Source of the DNA: Exiguobacterium mexicanum
GTDB taxonomy: Bacteria > Bacillota > Bacilli > Exiguobacteriales > Exiguobacteriaceae
Direction: 5' to 3'
DNA length: 64,000 nucleotides
Assembly: GCF_005960665.1 (NCBI RefSeq)
Contig: NZ_CP040676.1
Coordinates: 2,357,001 to 2,421,000 of the forward strand
How positions within the stretch are numbered: position 1 is the stretch's first letter; the number at the start of each line of letters is the position of its first letter. Positions 28,340 to 37,739 of the stretch are shown one piece after another. The notes beneath the pieces are model-generated. The model worked only from the letters and a program-made list of their open reading frames with translations, made no database searches and was not told the DNA's origin. Both the position numbers and the translations under genes were made by a program.

Positions 28340-28573
28340 TCAATCTGTCAGTCTTTGCATATAGTGTACCCAGTCTGACTCCTCACTGTCACCTTTCGCA
28401 ATCACTTGCTTTCGGATGGCTTGGACGAGGCGGAACCGTTCTTCGACGGGTAGATGAAGAAACTCGTCTTGAAAACGGGCGCACAACATTCTTCCGAGCG
28501 GCGTATACAACTGATTGATGACGAGTTCGTAGACGATCCCACTACACCATGTTTTCCACGTTATCGGATTCAT
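28340..28573 (-). CDS. Hypothetical 77-residue protein co-transcribed with LacI regulator
   Basis: Start ATG 28573 follows AAAGGAGGG with 7-nt spacing. The frame continues upstream to 28738, but without an RBS and through the operator. The product is mixed hydrophobic and charged (MNPITWKTWCSGIVYELVINQ at the start, EESDWVHYMQRLTD at the end), with no clear span or known domain. It is first in the operon with the LacI gene. Confidence 0.6.
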   Translation of the reverse strand: MNPITWKTWCSGIVYELVINQLYTPLGRMLCARFQDEFLHLPVEERFRLVQAIRKQVIAKGDSEESDWVHYMQRLTD

Positions 28574-28605
28574 GAGCTTTCCCTCCTTTGACTTAACCGT
28601 ACAGT

Positions 28606-28621
28606 CTGAAACGCGTTTCAG
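28606..28621. promoter_or_regulatory. Perfect 16-bp palindromic LacI-type operator
   Basis: CTGAAACGCGTTTCAG lies 33 nt upstream of the small gene-LacI operon. It is a perfect palindrome of LacI-family form. The central GCGC arrangement differs from the CcpA cre consensus at two positions, favouring autoregulation by the adjacent regulator. Confidence 0.7.
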
Positions 28622-28646
28622 AGCAAGTACTATTTTTATTTCATCT

Positions 28647-28659
28647 ATTTCCGAACATT
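28647..28659 (+). promoter_or_regulatory. PurR box match
   Basis: ATTTCCGAACATT fits the Bacillus PurBox consensus AWWWCCGAACWWT at all 13 positions. It lies between the LacI operon and the divergent purine permease gene. Confidence 0.5.
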
Positions 28660-28772
28660 CAACGCTTACATGAGGATATTTAAAGTTTTTTCGCTCAAAA
28701 TCATTGACGACAGCCAGCTCATTTTGTATAGTCATCAAGTTGATAACGTTAGTTCAACGATTGTCGGACATT

Positions 28773-28785
28773 ATTGTTCGGAAAT
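28773..28785 (-). promoter_or_regulatory. PurR box match, inverted
   Basis: On the minus strand this reads ATTTCCGAACAAT, again a full match to AWWWCCGAACWWT. It lies 24 nt upstream of the purine permease start. The distance to the other box is longer than the 16-17 nt usual in Bacillus. Confidence 0.55.
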
Positions 28786-28809
28786 TACTAATTATAGGGA
28801 GTCCTACTC

Positions 28810-30099
28810 ATGAACTTATTTCAATTGAAACAACATGGTACGAACGTTAAACAAGAAGTGATGGCAGGCATCACAACGTTCGTGACGATGGCTTATATCT
28901 CTGTCGTCAACCCGGCAATTCTGTCAGATGCCGGCATCCCGTTCGCCCAGGCATTCACGGCGACCATCATCGCCATCTTGATCGGTACCGGGCTCATGGC
29001 GTTCTACGCCAACCTTCCGATTGCCGTCGCCCCAGGGATGGGACTGAACGCATTCTTCGCGTATACGCTCGTCGCCCAGCAACAGATCACGCCGTCCGCC
29101 GCGCTCGGCGTCGTCTTCGTCTCATCGGTCTTCTTCTTGATTTTGTCGCTGTCACCGATTCGGACGAAACTGATTCAAGCCATCCCGGCCTCGCTCAAGC
29201 ACGCCATCACGACCGGTATTGGTTTGTTCATCGCCTCGCTCGGATTGAAGTTGTCAGGACTCATCGTCGCCGATGAAGCAAACCTCGTTCGCCTCGGGGA
29301 CTTGTCGTCGCCAAGCGTCCTGCTCGTCCTCGGCGGTTTGATCGTCTCGGCCCTCTTGTTCTCACAGAACGTGCCGGGCTCACTCCTCATCGGGATGGTG
29401 CTCACAGGCATCGCGGCCACCTTCATGGGTCTCTTGAAGATTGAAGGCGTGACGGCGATGCCGACATTGCCGGAAGGACTTATGGTCAATCCGCTCACGG
29501 CGTTCTCGGACGTCATCCAGTACGGTTTGTTCGGTGCCGTCTTGTCGTTCTTCCTCGTCACGTTGTTCGATACGACCGGAACACTCGTCGGTGTCGGAAA
29601 ACAGGCCAACTTGTTGAAAGAAGATGGGACGATCGAAAACGGGCACCGCGCCTTGTTCGCCGATTCGCTCGCGACGATGGGCGGCTCGCTCGTCGGGACG
29701 AGCCCGTCGACGGCTTATATCGAGTCGGCCGCCGGTGTCGCCCAAGGCGGACGGACCGGTCTTACGACAGCGGTCGTGGCCGCCATGTTCGGACTGACAT
29801 TGTTCTTCAGCCCGCTCATCGGTGCCATCTCTGGTGTTGCCGCCATCACGGCACCGGCCCTCATCATCGTCGGTGCGCTCATGTTGACGAACGTCCGTTA
29901 CATCGACTGGACAGACTTCAGCGAATACTTCCCGGCGTTCATGACGATTCTCATCATGCCGCTCTCAGGCAGTATCGAACGCGGGATTGCCTTCGGTTTC
30001 ATCCTGTATCCGATTTTTAAAGCGATGAACAAAGAAACAGTCCACCCGCTCATCTACTTGTTCGGCGCGCTATTCATCCTGGAAATGTTTTTCTTATAA
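28810..30099 (+). CDS. Adenine/guanine/hypoxanthine permease (AzgA/PbuG-PbuO family)
   Basis: A 429-residue NCS2-superfamily transporter with about 12-14 spans. Family signatures are AGITTFVTMAYISVVNPAI at the start, APGMGLNAFFAYT, LFDTTGTLVGVG and TSPSTAYIESAAGVAQGGRTG. PbuG carries hypoxanthine/guanine and PbuO guanine; these cannot be separated by eye. The RBS TAGGGAG precedes ATG 28810. PurR-box matches upstream suggest repression when purines are plentiful. Confidence 0.9.
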   Translation: MNLFQLKQHGTNVKQEVMAGITTFVTMAYISVVNPAILSDAGIPFAQAFTATIIAILIGTGLMAFYANLPIAVAPGMGLNAFFAYTLVAQQQITPSAALGVVFVSSVFFLILSLSPIRTKLIQAIPASLKHAITTGIGLFIASLGLKLSGLIVADEANLVRLGDLSSPSVLLVLGGLIVSALLFSQNVPGSLLIGMVLTGIAATFMGLLKIEGVTAMPTLPEGLMVNPLTAFSDVIQYGLFGAVLSFFLVTLFDTTGTLVGVGKQANLLKEDGTIENGHRALFADSLATMGGSLVGTSPSTAYIESAAGVAQGGRTGLTTAVVAAMFGLTLFFSPLIGAISGVAAITAPALIIVGALMLTNVRYIDWTDFSEYFPAFMTILIMPLSGSIERGIAFGFILYPIFKAMNKETVHPLIYLFGALFILEMFFL

Positions 30100-30111
30100 G
30101 TTAGATTCGAG

Positions 30112-30136
30112 CCCTCGTCGACCGATGAGGGTTTTT
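30112..30136 (+). terminator. Terminator after the purine permease gene
   Basis: The stem CCCTCGTCG/CGATGAGGG (one G-T pair, very tight loop) is followed by TTTTTCTG. Confidence 0.7.
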
Positions 30137-30290
30137 CTGTTATCGGGCAGGGTAATGCTGTTTTATAGCAGTCATCTTCTGAATATTGATTCATTATCAT
30201 TTAGTTCTCAATTAGACAGGATTTGACAATTTTTTGTGAGAATCGTTCCATTTTTCTTTTTTGACCTCGTTTATTATGGAATAATAACTG

Positions 30291-30304
30291 TGAAACCGTT
30301 TTCG
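30291..30304 (+). promoter_or_regulatory. cre site for CcpA upstream of lutABC
   Basis: TGAAACCGTTTTCG matches 13 of 14 positions of TGWAANCGNTNWCA and lies 34 nt before lutA, downstream of an AT-rich promoter-like stretch with TTGACC at 30261. Carbon catabolite repression of lactate use is expected in Bacillales. Confidence 0.6.
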
Positions 30305-30337
30305 ATTTTGACTAAGAACAGGAAAGAAGGAATGGAC

Positions 30338-31075
30338 ATGCCTAACGTGGCGCTGTTCGTCACTTGTCTCTCCGATACGTTGTTCCCATCGGTAGGACAA
30401 GCGACGGTCGAACTATTAGAACATCTAGGTTGTGAAGTCAGTTTCCCATTTGAACAAACGTGTTGCGGGCAGCCCGCTTACAATAGTGGCTACCATGAAG
30501 AGACGAAAAAGATTGCGAAACATATGATTGAGACGTTCGAGAAGGCGGATGCTGAGTATATCGTCGGTCCGTCTGGATCTTGTGTCATGATGATGCGCGA
30601 CTATCCACATTTATTTAAAGATGATCCCGTTTGGAAGGCGCGGGCCGAGGCTCATGCGGCGAAGACGTTCGAGTTGACGCAGTTCATCGTTGACGTGCTC
30701 GAAGTGACGGACGTCGGGGCCAAGTTCCCAGCCAAGGCAACGTATCATGCGTCTTGTCATATGACGCGCCTCCTCGGAATCGAGGCGGCACCGGGCCAAC
30801 TCCTTAAAAATGTCGACGGATTGACGATGCTCCCGCTCGACAATGTCCACAACTGTTGTGGCTTCGGGGGGACGTTCTCCGTCAAAATGCCAGACGTCTC
30901 GGTGCAGATGGTCGATGAGAAAGTCGAGTCGATCTTGAACTCGGGAGCCGAAGTGTTGATTGGGGCTGACGCTTCATGTCTGATGAACATCGGGGGACGT
31001 TTGCATAAACAAGGTCATCCGATCAAAGTGATGCATATCGCGGAAGTGTTGAACGAAGGGGTGAAACAAGCATGA
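30338..31075 (+). CDS. lutA: L-lactate utilisation protein LutA
   Basis: Fe-S subunit of the LutABC complex oxidising L-lactate to pyruvate. 245 residues with two CCG (heterodisulfide-reductase type) domains: [14 protein letters not shown] near the N-terminus and [13 protein letters not shown] near residue 180. ATG 30338 is 6 nt after AGAAGGA; ATG 30332 overlaps the SD. The stop overlaps lutB by 4 nt. Confidence 0.93.
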   Translation: MPNVALFVTCLSDTLFPSVGQATVELLEHLGCEVSFPFEQTCCGQPAYNSGYHEETKKIAKHMIETFEKADAEYIVGPSGSCVMMMRDYPHLFKDDPVWKARAEAHAAKTFELTQFIVDVLEVTDVGAKFPAKATYHASCHMTRLLGIEAAPGQLLKNVDGLTMLPLDNVHNCCGFGGTFSVKMPDVSVQMVDEKVESILNSGAEVLIGADASCLMNIGGRLHKQGHPIKVMHIAEVLNEGVKQA

Positions 31076-32481
31076 GTATGGGGATTCGGTTAGATGAGAA
31101 GTTTCAGGATCGACGTAAAGACGGAATCGACAATCCGTTCATGCGTCAGGCTGTCAGTTCGGCGCAAAACCGTCTGCGTGACGGTCGTTTAAACGCGGCA
31201 GGTGAACTCGGGGATTGGGAAGCGTTCCGGGACCATTCGGAAGAGATTCGCCAACACGTACTCGAACATCTCGACTATTACTTATATCAATTGAGCGAGA
31301 ACATCTCGAAACGAGGCGGCAACGTCTTCTTCGCCGAGACGCCGGAAGAAGCAAACCGTTATATCCGGGAAGTTGTACACGCCAAAAACGCCAAACATGT
31401 CGTCAAATCGAAGTCGATGGTGACAGAAGAAATCGGGCTGAACGAGGCGCTCCATGAGGAAGGTTGCACGGTCGTCGAGTCCGACCTCGGGGAATGGATC
31501 CTTCAACTCGATAATGATCCGCCGTCGCATATCGTCGCCCCGGCCCTCCATAAAGACCGGAACGCTGTCCATGAGACGTTCACGGCCCACGGCTACGAAG
31601 GGACGAACGACCCGACCGAGCTCGGGCGCTATGCACGCCGTGAGTTACGAAAAGACTTTTTGAAAGCGGAGGTCGGCATCACCGGCTGTAACTTCGCCAT
31701 CGCCGAGAGCGGTGCCGTCGGACTCGTCACGAACGAAGGGAACGGCCGCATGGTGACGTCGCTTCCGGACACTGTCATTTCCGTCATGGGGATGGAACGG
31801 ATCGTCCCGTCATACGAGGAGTTCGAAGTACTCGTCAACATGTTGTGCCGGAGCGCCGTCGGTCAACGACTCACCTCGTACATCACGACGTTCGCTGGCA
31901 CGCGCGATCACGGCGAAGTCGATGGACCTGAGGAGTTCCATCTCGTCATCGTCGACAACAAACGTTCCGGCATCCTCGGCACACAGTTCCAATCTGTCCT
32001 TCAATGCATCCGTTGTGCGGCCTGTATCAACGTCTGTCCCGTGTACCGCCACATCGGTGGTCATGCCTACGGCTCGATTTATCCGGGTCCGATCGGCGCC
32101 GTGCTCGCCCCGCTCCTCGACGGCTACGAGAATTATAAAGAGTTGCCGTATGCCTCGAGTCTATGCGGTGCCTGTACGGAAGCCTGCCCGGTCAAGATTC
32201 CGCTCCACGAGCTATTGATCGAACATCGCCGTGTCATCGTCGAAGAGAAAAAACAGTCACCGTTCGTCGAGCGCATTGCCATGAAAGGCTTTGCGGTCAC
32301 GTCGTCGAGCCCGTTCTTGTTCGAAGCGGCCGAACACATCGCGCCGTTCGCATCGTCCCCATTCACGAAAGCGGGACAAATCGAGAAAGGCTTGCCGGCC
32401 TGGACGGATTCGAAAGACTTGCCGCAACCCGCCAAGCAGACGGTACGGGATTGGTTCAAGAAACGGGGGAATGTAGAATGA
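31072..32481 (+). CDS. lutB: L-lactate utilisation iron-sulfur protein LutB
   Basis: 469 residues. An LUD domain (about 70-295, with [14 protein letters not shown] and [13 protein letters not shown]) is followed by a di-cluster ferredoxin region: [12 protein letters not shown] and CGACTEACP each bind a 4Fe-4S cluster. A C-terminal LutB extension follows. Start ATG 31072 overlaps lutA. Electrons presumably pass to menaquinone or another carrier, as inferred for Bacillus. Confidence 0.93.
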   Translation: MSMGIRLDEKFQDRRKDGIDNPFMRQAVSSAQNRLRDGRLNAAGELGDWEAFRDHSEEIRQHVLEHLDYYLYQLSENISKRGGNVFFAETPEEANRYIREVVHAKNAKHVVKSKSMVTEEIGLNEALHEEGCTVVESDLGEWILQLDNDPPSHIVAPALHKDRNAVHETFTAHGYEGTNDPTELGRYARRELRKDFLKAEVGITGCNFAIAESGAVGLVTNEGNGRMVTSLPDTVISVMGMERIVPSYEEFEVLVNMLCRSAVGQRLTSYITTFAGTRDHGEVDGPEEFHLVIVDNKRSGILGTQFQSVLQCIRCAACINVCPVYRHIGGHAYGSIYPGPIGAVLAPLLDGYENYKELPYASSLCGACTEACPVKIPLHELLIEHRRVIVEEKKQSPFVERIAMKGFAVTSSSPFLFEAAEHIAPFASSPFTKAGQIEKGLPAWTDSKDLPQPAKQTVRDWFKKRGNVE

Positions 32482-33173
32482 ATCCAGGAACGATCACCAA
32501 TCGCGAAGACTTTCTAAAACGAATCGCCGGACAGCTCGGACGTGACGTCGACTTGACGCCGCCGAAACGCGTGTATAAGCACCGCCCGCAAGACGAGGTG
32601 CTGAAAGACGCCTCTGACGAGGAACTGCTCGAGACGTTCCGGATGGTCGCGACACGCATCCATACTGACGTCGTCGAATGCGAGTCGGCTAACCTCGATG
32701 ATACACTCCGTCTCTTGATTGAACGGTATGATGGGCAGAGCATCATCGCGGAACGTGACGACCGAATCCAGGCATGGGCGCCCCAAACGAGCGAATCGTT
32801 CGACTGGTGGGATGCGGAGCGGCCAGAAGACAGCCGTGCCCTCGCCGTGAAGGCCGATATCGGTATCACGATTGCCGACCAGGCCCTCGCCGAGAGTGCG
32901 ACGATCGTCCAGTACGCGGCTCCAGGGAAGTCACGCACAATCAGCTTGTTGCCGCGCGACCATATTGCCATCATCCCGAAATCGGTGCTCGTGCCGCGGA
33001 TGACACAGGCAGCCAAAAAATTAGCCGAACTTGACCGCACCGGTGACCTCGCCTCGCCAAACGGTGTCAACTTCATCTCCGGCCCATCGAACTCAGCCGA
33101 TATCGAGATGAATTTGATTGTCGGCGTCCACGGACCTGTCCGTGTCGCCTACTTGCTCGTCCATGACTTATAA
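32478..33173 (+). CDS. lutC: L-lactate utilisation protein LutC
   Basis: 231 residues. LUD domain protein with [19 protein letters not shown] and the terminal [19 protein letters not shown] typical of LutC/YkgG. The start ATG 32478 overlaps the lutB stop (ATGA); the longer frame from 32163 lies inside lutB. Last gene of lutABC. A lactate permease or LutR is not adjacent. Confidence 0.93.
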   Translation: MNPGTITNREDFLKRIAGQLGRDVDLTPPKRVYKHRPQDEVLKDASDEELLETFRMVATRIHTDVVECESANLDDTLRLLIERYDGQSIIAERDDRIQAWAPQTSESFDWWDAERPEDSRALAVKADIGITIADQALAESATIVQYAAPGKSRTISLLPRDHIAIIPKSVLVPRMTQAAKKLAELDRTGDLASPNGVNFISGPSNSADIEMNLIVGVHGPVRVAYLLVHDL

Positions 33174-33175
33174 GG

Positions 33176-33222
33176 AAAAAGACTCGCCGCGTGATGAAGC
33201 CATTCACGTAGCGAGTCTTTTT
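33176..33222. terminator. Bidirectional terminator after lutABC
   Basis: A 12-bp base stem AAAAAGACTCGC/GCGAGTCTTTTT with an internal CGTGA/TCACG helix, T-rich on both outgoing strands. Confidence 0.85.
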
Positions 33223-33231
33223 GTGTTCAGT

Positions 33232-34257
33232 TTATTCGACCGTGATACTCCCGTTTGAGCTCGTCAGTTTGACTTCAACCGCTCCGTCCCCGAACGTCCG
33301 CTCGTTCGCCCGATCCCCGAACAGCTCGACTTTGCCGTTTCTCGTCTTAGCCCGAATGACGGCGTCACGCGGATCTTGCTTCAGACGCATATCGATGCGG
33401 CCATTGTTCGTCTTCAGACGGATTGGATGCTCAATCACATCAATCACACAGTCGATGCGGCCATTCGAGGTTTTCCCCTCAATCGCTCCTGTCACGTCGT
33501 TAATATCGAGGCGACCGTTCGACGATTGAATTTCGAGGCGGTCGACGTTCGAGGCGCCCACTTCCACACTACCGTTCGATGATTGCGCGTCAAGGATCTG
33601 TCCTGTTATCGACGTCAAACTGACTTTTCCGTTCGAGGAACGGAATGAGGCACGATCGGCGCGAACTGTGTGGGCCGTGATGCTCCCATTCTCACTCTCG
33701 ACGTCGACCGACGTGGCGTCAACATTGCTCATATTGCACGAGCCGAGACGGTTTTTGATCATGACTTTTTCATACGCATGGCGCGGCAGCTCGACGTGTA
33801 ACACCGGTGCTTTCGTGACGATCCAGGAAAATAGGTTCGACAGACCGAAACGACGTTCTGACTCAATTCGGATTTCGAGCGTGTCCCCAACGATATCCAT
33901 CGTCACCCCGTGATCCCGTTCCGTCTCGAGCGTCGCGTAGGCAAAGCCGCCATCAGATGGGACGACTTTGACGTGTGCTTGCAGGACGTTGATCGAGACG
34001 TTTCGGAACGCCACGTTCGGACTTTTCACAATAGCCAGTTCCTTTCGCTCTGCAGTGAGTGGCTCGACCGTGCCGAGCAACTCGCTCGCGAGTGCGCTTG
34101 GTGTCCCGAGCTCTTCGACCATTGCCGCATCACTTTTCCCGTCGAGTCGTCCGCTCGCAAAGTACTCCGACACATCCCGTAAAACATCAACCCGATCGAT
34201 GACGCTCATTCCCATCAGTAACCGTTCGAGTTCCAATAAATACTGTTCTTCTGTCAT
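33232..34257 (-). CDS. HAAS (DUF1700-like) plus DUF4097 beta-helix protein
   Basis: 341 residues. The first 60 or so form a helical HAAS-type segment (MTEEQYLLELERLLMGM and FASGRLDGKSDAAMVEELG). The rest is a DUF4097 repeat domain: short strands capped by NG turns, such as SENGSI, SSNGKV, SSNGSV, SSNGRL, TSNGRI, TNNGRI, TRNGKV and SSNGSI, about every 20 residues. This predicts a right-handed beta-helix. No membrane span is visible. It is coupled by overlap to the upstream PadR gene, a common pairing with cell-envelope stress sensing suspected but unproven. Confidence 0.85.
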   Translation of the reverse strand: MTEEQYLLELERLLMGMSVIDRVDVLRDVSEYFASGRLDGKSDAAMVEELGTPSALASELLGTVEPLTAERKELAIVKSPNVAFRNVSINVLQAHVKVVPSDGGFAYATLETERDHGVTMDIVGDTLEIRIESERRFGLSNLFSWIVTKAPVLHVELPRHAYEKVMIKNRLGSCNMSNVDATSVDVESENGSITAHTVRADRASFRSSNGKVSLTSITGQILDAQSSNGSVEVGASNVDRLEIQSSNGRLDINDVTGAIEGKTSNGRIDCVIDVIEHPIRLKTNNGRIDMRLKQDPRDAVIRAKTRNGKVELFGDRANERTFGDGAVEVKLTSSNGSITVE

Positions 34258-34574
34258 TTGTCCGTTCCCCCTTCGATCAATTCGTTGACGCCGGTCGTGA
34301 ACGTCTCCCATTCTGCGCGTAGTTCCGCCAAATGAGCTTTCCCCTGCTCCGTGATGGCGTAGTACTTTCGCGGTGGTCCTTCTGCCGATTCTTTTAAATA
34401 CGTCGTGAAGTACCCGTCTGACGTAAGCCGCCTTAGGAGCGGGTAGACGGCTCCTTCTGAGATGGCGACTTTTGCCGAAATGGCTTGCACGAGCTCATAC
34501 CCGTAGCGGTCATGCGTCTCGACGAGCGCGAGCACACATAAATTGAGTACGCCTTTCTTGAACTGAGGGTTCAT
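34254..34574 (-). CDS. PadR family transcriptional regulator
   Basis: 106 residues with the short PadR winged helix: GVLNLCVLALVETHDRYGYELVQAIS, SEGAVYPLLRRLTSDGYF and GPPRKYYAITEQGKAHLAEL. PadR subfamily 2 size. Its stop overlaps the DUF4097 gene start, so regulator and target are one unit. A 23-nt inverted repeat lies upstream at 34619-34641. Confidence 0.92.
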   Translation of the reverse strand: MNPQFKKGVLNLCVLALVETHDRYGYELVQAISAKVAISEGAVYPLLRRLTSDGYFTTYLKESAEGPPRKYYAITEQGKAHLAELRAEWETFTTGVNELIEGGTDK

Positions 34575-34618
34575 TTATTCGCCTCCTCTATTATACATTA
34601 AACAATAGCTTATCATTC

Positions 34619-34641
34619 ACTATTATTCAATAGATAATAGT
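34619..34641. promoter_or_regulatory. Inverted repeat, probable PadR operator
   Basis: A perfect 8-bp arm pair ACTATTAT/ATAATAGT with a 7-nt spacer, 45 nt upstream of padR and in the divergent region before the sensor kinase. It does not match the ATGT-N8-ACAT consensus of PadR itself, so binding is inferred only from position. Confidence 0.5.
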
Positions 34642-34765
34642 TAAATTTCCGCTTATTTCTTGATTGGTGGAAACAACTGGTTCAAATCTGTACAATGAAG
34701 GAACAACACTCGCAGGATATTTGTCATAGTAGGAACGTACGCAGTTCCAGGAAGGACCGGTCTTT

Positions 34766-36721
34766 ATGAAAGCATGGATTGACCAGCGGATCGGAAGACA
34801 GTTTTTATTCGTCTTCTATTTATTCATCGGACTGATCCTCCTTACCTCACTCGCCGTGTACATGTATACGGAAAACCGAATCGAACAGACGACGTCATCG
34901 CTCGAAAACATTAGCGAACGGCGCACAAATGCGACCGAGCTATTCGAGACGTGGCAGTCGATGCAATATGAAATGCGTGGCTATGTCATCCTCGGCGACG
35001 AGGCGATGCTCACTCGCGTCAAAGACAAACAAGAATTGATCGAAACCCAGACCGCTTGGTTCGAGACGAACGCGGTCACTGAAAAAGAAAAGACATATGC
35101 AAGTGATGCTCGGACGCTCTTCTCGGCCTATCAACAACGCGTCATGCCTAGCCTTGAGCGTTACGTTGTCGCCAAACGCGAAGGAACGATCACTGAACCG
35201 TTCTTGAAAATGCCGACGCTCGGTAAAGTAAATCCGCAAGCGGAACCACCTGCCGATCGCAAATTCAAGATCAATTCGAAAAGTGCCGCTGACATGAGCG
35301 CGAGCATCGTCGACATGGAGACCGTATTCACGGAGTATCGCAACTCATTGAATGAAGAAGAGAATCTGCTACGGGAACAACTGGCCACACATACGAAGTG
35401 GGCCCAAGTGTTATGGCTCCTCTCTCTCTTAGCGGTCTTGCTCGTCCTCTTCATCGCCGCCCGTCCTTACGTCCAACGACTGACCGGTCAACTTCATGAG
35501 TTGATCATCAACAGTGAACGTTTGGCGGACGAACGGATCATCCCGATCCCGGCGGCTGTGTCGTCACGAAACGAGGTTGGACAATTGACGAACTCCTTCC
35601 GTCAAATGGCCTCTTCGCTCGCGACTCAACGCAATCAAGTCGAGGAAGAACGTGAGAAGACGGCGCGGCTCCTTCACTCGATTCGTGATGCGGTCATTTA
35701 TGTGGAGCATACGACGCATGAAAAATTCGCTAACCAGGCCCTCTTTATCATGTTCAATCAAGCCGTCACGAAACGGAACGAGATGGACCTGTATCGCTTG
35801 GATGTTGATTTAGAAGAACTCGGCCTCCAAGTCGATCAAAAAGACTCGTTCTTCTCGTTCATGCGCCGTGCGTTTGACGGTGAGAGCATGGAGGAAAGCG
35901 TGACGTTCTCGATGAATCAAGAAGAACGATTCATCCAAATGTATGCGGAGAAAATCCACTTGCGCGGTACCCGTCATGGCACGATGCTCGTCTTCCGGGA
36001 TGTGACGCAAGAGACCGAGGTCGATCGATTGAAGACAGAGCTCGTCTCGACCGTGTCGCACGAACTGCGCACACCGCTCACGAGCATCATCGGCTTCACC
36101 GAGCTGCTTCGCTATCGGACGATGGCCGCGGAGCGCACCGATCAATATTTAGGGATGATTCACCAAGAGACGCTACGTCTCGAGGACTTGATTTCAAACT
36201 TATTGGACGTGCAACGGATGGAGTCCGGCAAACAGACGTACCATAGCCAACCGGAGAGCCTGCATGACATCTTGAAAGAGACGATTGCCGTCCACCAAGG
36301 CGCGAGCGAACATCATCAGCTCGCCCTCGAATGTGACACAAATCTCTATGTATATGGTGACCGGGATCGGCTCAGTCAGCTGTTCACGAACTTGCTCCAC
36401 AATGCGATTAAGTACTCGCCGGATGGCGGGAAAGTGGCCGTCTGCGTTACAAATGATAAATCAGACGTCATCGAGATTTCCATTCAAGACACAGGCATCG
36501 GGATTCCGATGGCGGCATTGCCGAAACTGTTCGACAAGTTTTATCGCGTCGACAATTCGGCCAGCCGTAAAATCGGTGGCACGGGCCTCGGCCTCGCCAT
36601 CTGTAAAGAGATTGCTGAAGGACACGGCGGCTCGATTCGAGTCGATTCGAGCGTCGGCCATGGCTCGACGTTCACGATTATCTTGCCAAAGTATAGTATG
36701 GAAGACCAGATGAGCAGCTAA
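34766..36721 (+). CDS. Membrane sensor histidine kinase (orphan)
   Basis: 651 residues. TM1 about 13-34, an extracytoplasmic helical sensor of about 175 residues that resembles CHASE3, TM2 about 213-232, HAMP about 233-285, a PAS-like region about 300-420, then HisKA with the phospho-acceptor in STVSHELRTPLTSIIGF and a HATPase domain (HNAIKYSPDGG, DTGIGIP, GTGLGLAICKEI). No response-regulator gene is adjacent on either side. The signal is unknown. The RBS is AGGAAGGA. Confidence 0.92.
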   Translation: MKAWIDQRIGRQFLFVFYLFIGLILLTSLAVYMYTENRIEQTTSSLENISERRTNATELFETWQSMQYEMRGYVILGDEAMLTRVKDKQELIETQTAWFETNAVTEKEKTYASDARTLFSAYQQRVMPSLERYVVAKREGTITEPFLKMPTLGKVNPQAEPPADRKFKINSKSAADMSASIVDMETVFTEYRNSLNEEENLLREQLATHTKWAQVLWLLSLLAVLLVLFIAARPYVQRLTGQLHELIINSERLADERIIPIPAAVSSRNEVGQLTNSFRQMASSLATQRNQVEEEREKTARLLHSIRDAVIYVEHTTHEKFANQALFIMFNQAVTKRNEMDLYRLDVDLEELGLQVDQKDSFFSFMRRAFDGESMEESVTFSMNQEERFIQMYAEKIHLRGTRHGTMLVFRDVTQETEVDRLKTELVSTVSHELRTPLTSIIGFTELLRYRTMAAERTDQYLGMIHQETLRLEDLISNLLDVQRMESGKQTYHSQPESLHDILKETIAVHQGASEHHQLALECDTNLYVYGDRDRLSQLFTNLLHNAIKYSPDGGKVAVCVTNDKSDVIEISIQDTGIGIPMAALPKLFDKFYRVDNSASRKIGGTGLGLAICKEIAEGHGGSIRVDSSVGHGSTFTIILPKYSMEDQMSS

Positions 36722-36726
36722 CGAAC

Positions 36727-36762
36727 AAGGGAGGACTCGTGTAAAGCGAGTCCTCCCTTTCG
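36727..36762. terminator. Bidirectional terminator
   Basis: A 13-bp perfect stem AAGGGAGGACTCG/CGAGTCCTCCCTT between the kinase gene and convergent gdh. Confidence 0.85.
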
Positions 36763-37560
36763 TCATTGTACTTTATTTTCAGGTCCGAAAGCCGGGTACA
36801 GCGATAGACCGCCATCCGCGAAAATCGTCGCGCCTGTGACGTACGACGACTCGTCAGAAGCAAGCCAGGCCGCCACGGCCGCAATCTGTTCAGGACGCCC
36901 GATCTCATGCGTCGGGATAAGTGCCTCAAGTCCTTTTTTCTCTTCCGGGTCTTGCATTGTCTCTTCGTTGATCGGTGTGTCGATCGCGCCCGGCGCGATG
37001 CCGTTGACACGGATCTTGTTCGGTGCGTACTCGAGCGCGACCGATTTCGTGAACATCTTGACGCCACCCTTACTCGCTGCGTAATGGGTATAACCAGGAC
37101 GCGGAATCACTTCATGCACCGACGACATGTTGATGATGTTCCCTTGGATTTTGTGCTCCACAAAATATTTGAGAGCGGCCCGCACACCAAGGAACGTTCC
37201 AGTCAAGTTCGTGTCGATGATTTTCTTCCAGTTGTCGAGTTCCATCTCATGCGTTTTTGCTTCGACCTGCACCCCTGCATTATTGACGAAGATGTCCATC
37301 TTCCCGAACTCGGACACGGCCGTTTCAATCATCTTCTCGGCGAGTCCTTCTTCCGCGACGTCACCTTTCACCGCGACTGCCTTGCCGCCAGCCTCTTCAA
37401 TTCCTTGAATCACTTTCTTCATCTCGTCTTCACTGCTGCGATAGTTCAGGACGACATGGACCCCTTCTTTTGCGTAACGCTCTGCAATCGCTCGACCGAG
37501 TCCTTTCGAACTGCCGGTGATGACTGCGACTTTGCCTTTCAGTTCTGGATAGTTAGCCAT
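36763..37560 (-). CDS. gdh: Glucose 1-dehydrogenase (SDR)
   Basis: NAD(P)-dependent oxidation of glucose to gluconolactone. 265 residues. TGSSKGLGRAIAERYA (cofactor), NNAG, the catalytic Ser in INMSSVHEVIPRPGYTHYAASKGG with Y-x3-K, and IAPGAIDTPIN. The string FVEHKIQGNIINMSSVHE and the ending SYVTGATIFADGG are very close to Bacillus glucose dehydrogenases. Bacillus enzymes are spore-linked; this genus does not form spores, so the role here is likely vegetative. Confidence 0.88.
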   Translation of the reverse strand: MANYPELKGKVAVITGSSKGLGRAIAERYAKEGVHVVLNYRSSEDEMKKVIQGIEEAGGKAVAVKGDVAEEGLAEKMIETAVSEFGKMDIFVNNAGVQVEAKTHEMELDNWKKIIDTNLTGTFLGVRAALKYFVEHKIQGNIINMSSVHEVIPRPGYTHYAASKGGVKMFTKSVALEYAPNKIRVNGIAPGAIDTPINEETMQDPEEKKGLEALIPTHEIGRPEQIAAVAAWLASDESSYVTGATIFADGGLSLYPAFGPENKVQ

Positions 37561-37635
37561 ATCAATTCCTCCTTCGTCTCTTCTCGATTTGTAGTTCCCT
37601 CATTCCCCTCTTCGTGAAACCTTTTAGGCTGTTTT

Positions 37636-37664
37636 TTGAATATTTGTGGCAAATCTACTATACT
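37636..37664 (+). promoter_or_regulatory. Sigma-A promoter of the CNNM/CorC gene
   Basis: TTGAAT (37636-37641) and TATACT (37659-37664) with exactly 17-nt spacing, 76 nt before the chosen start. A small TTCAGG/CCTGAA hairpin follows in the leader. Confidence 0.6.
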
Positions 37665-37739
37665 GAAACAAACTATTCGTTTTCAGGGATTCTCCTGAAC
37701 GACATACAACTTATTCTAATGGAGGTGACTCCCCGATTT

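Noticed and set aside
28606-28621. CcpA cre site reading of the palindrome
   Set aside because: The central two bases of the cre consensus are inverted (GC instead of CG), and the site belongs to a LacI-family operon; autoregulation is simpler.
33400-34050. DNA tandem repeat or CRISPR-like array in the DUF4097 gene
   Set aside because: The regularity is at protein level (NG turns about every 20 residues); the DNA units are too divergent and lie inside an intact coding frame.
36907-37617. 236-codon + strand frame across gdh
   Set aside because: Antisense to the clear glucose dehydrogenase gene; no SD and no recognisable domain.
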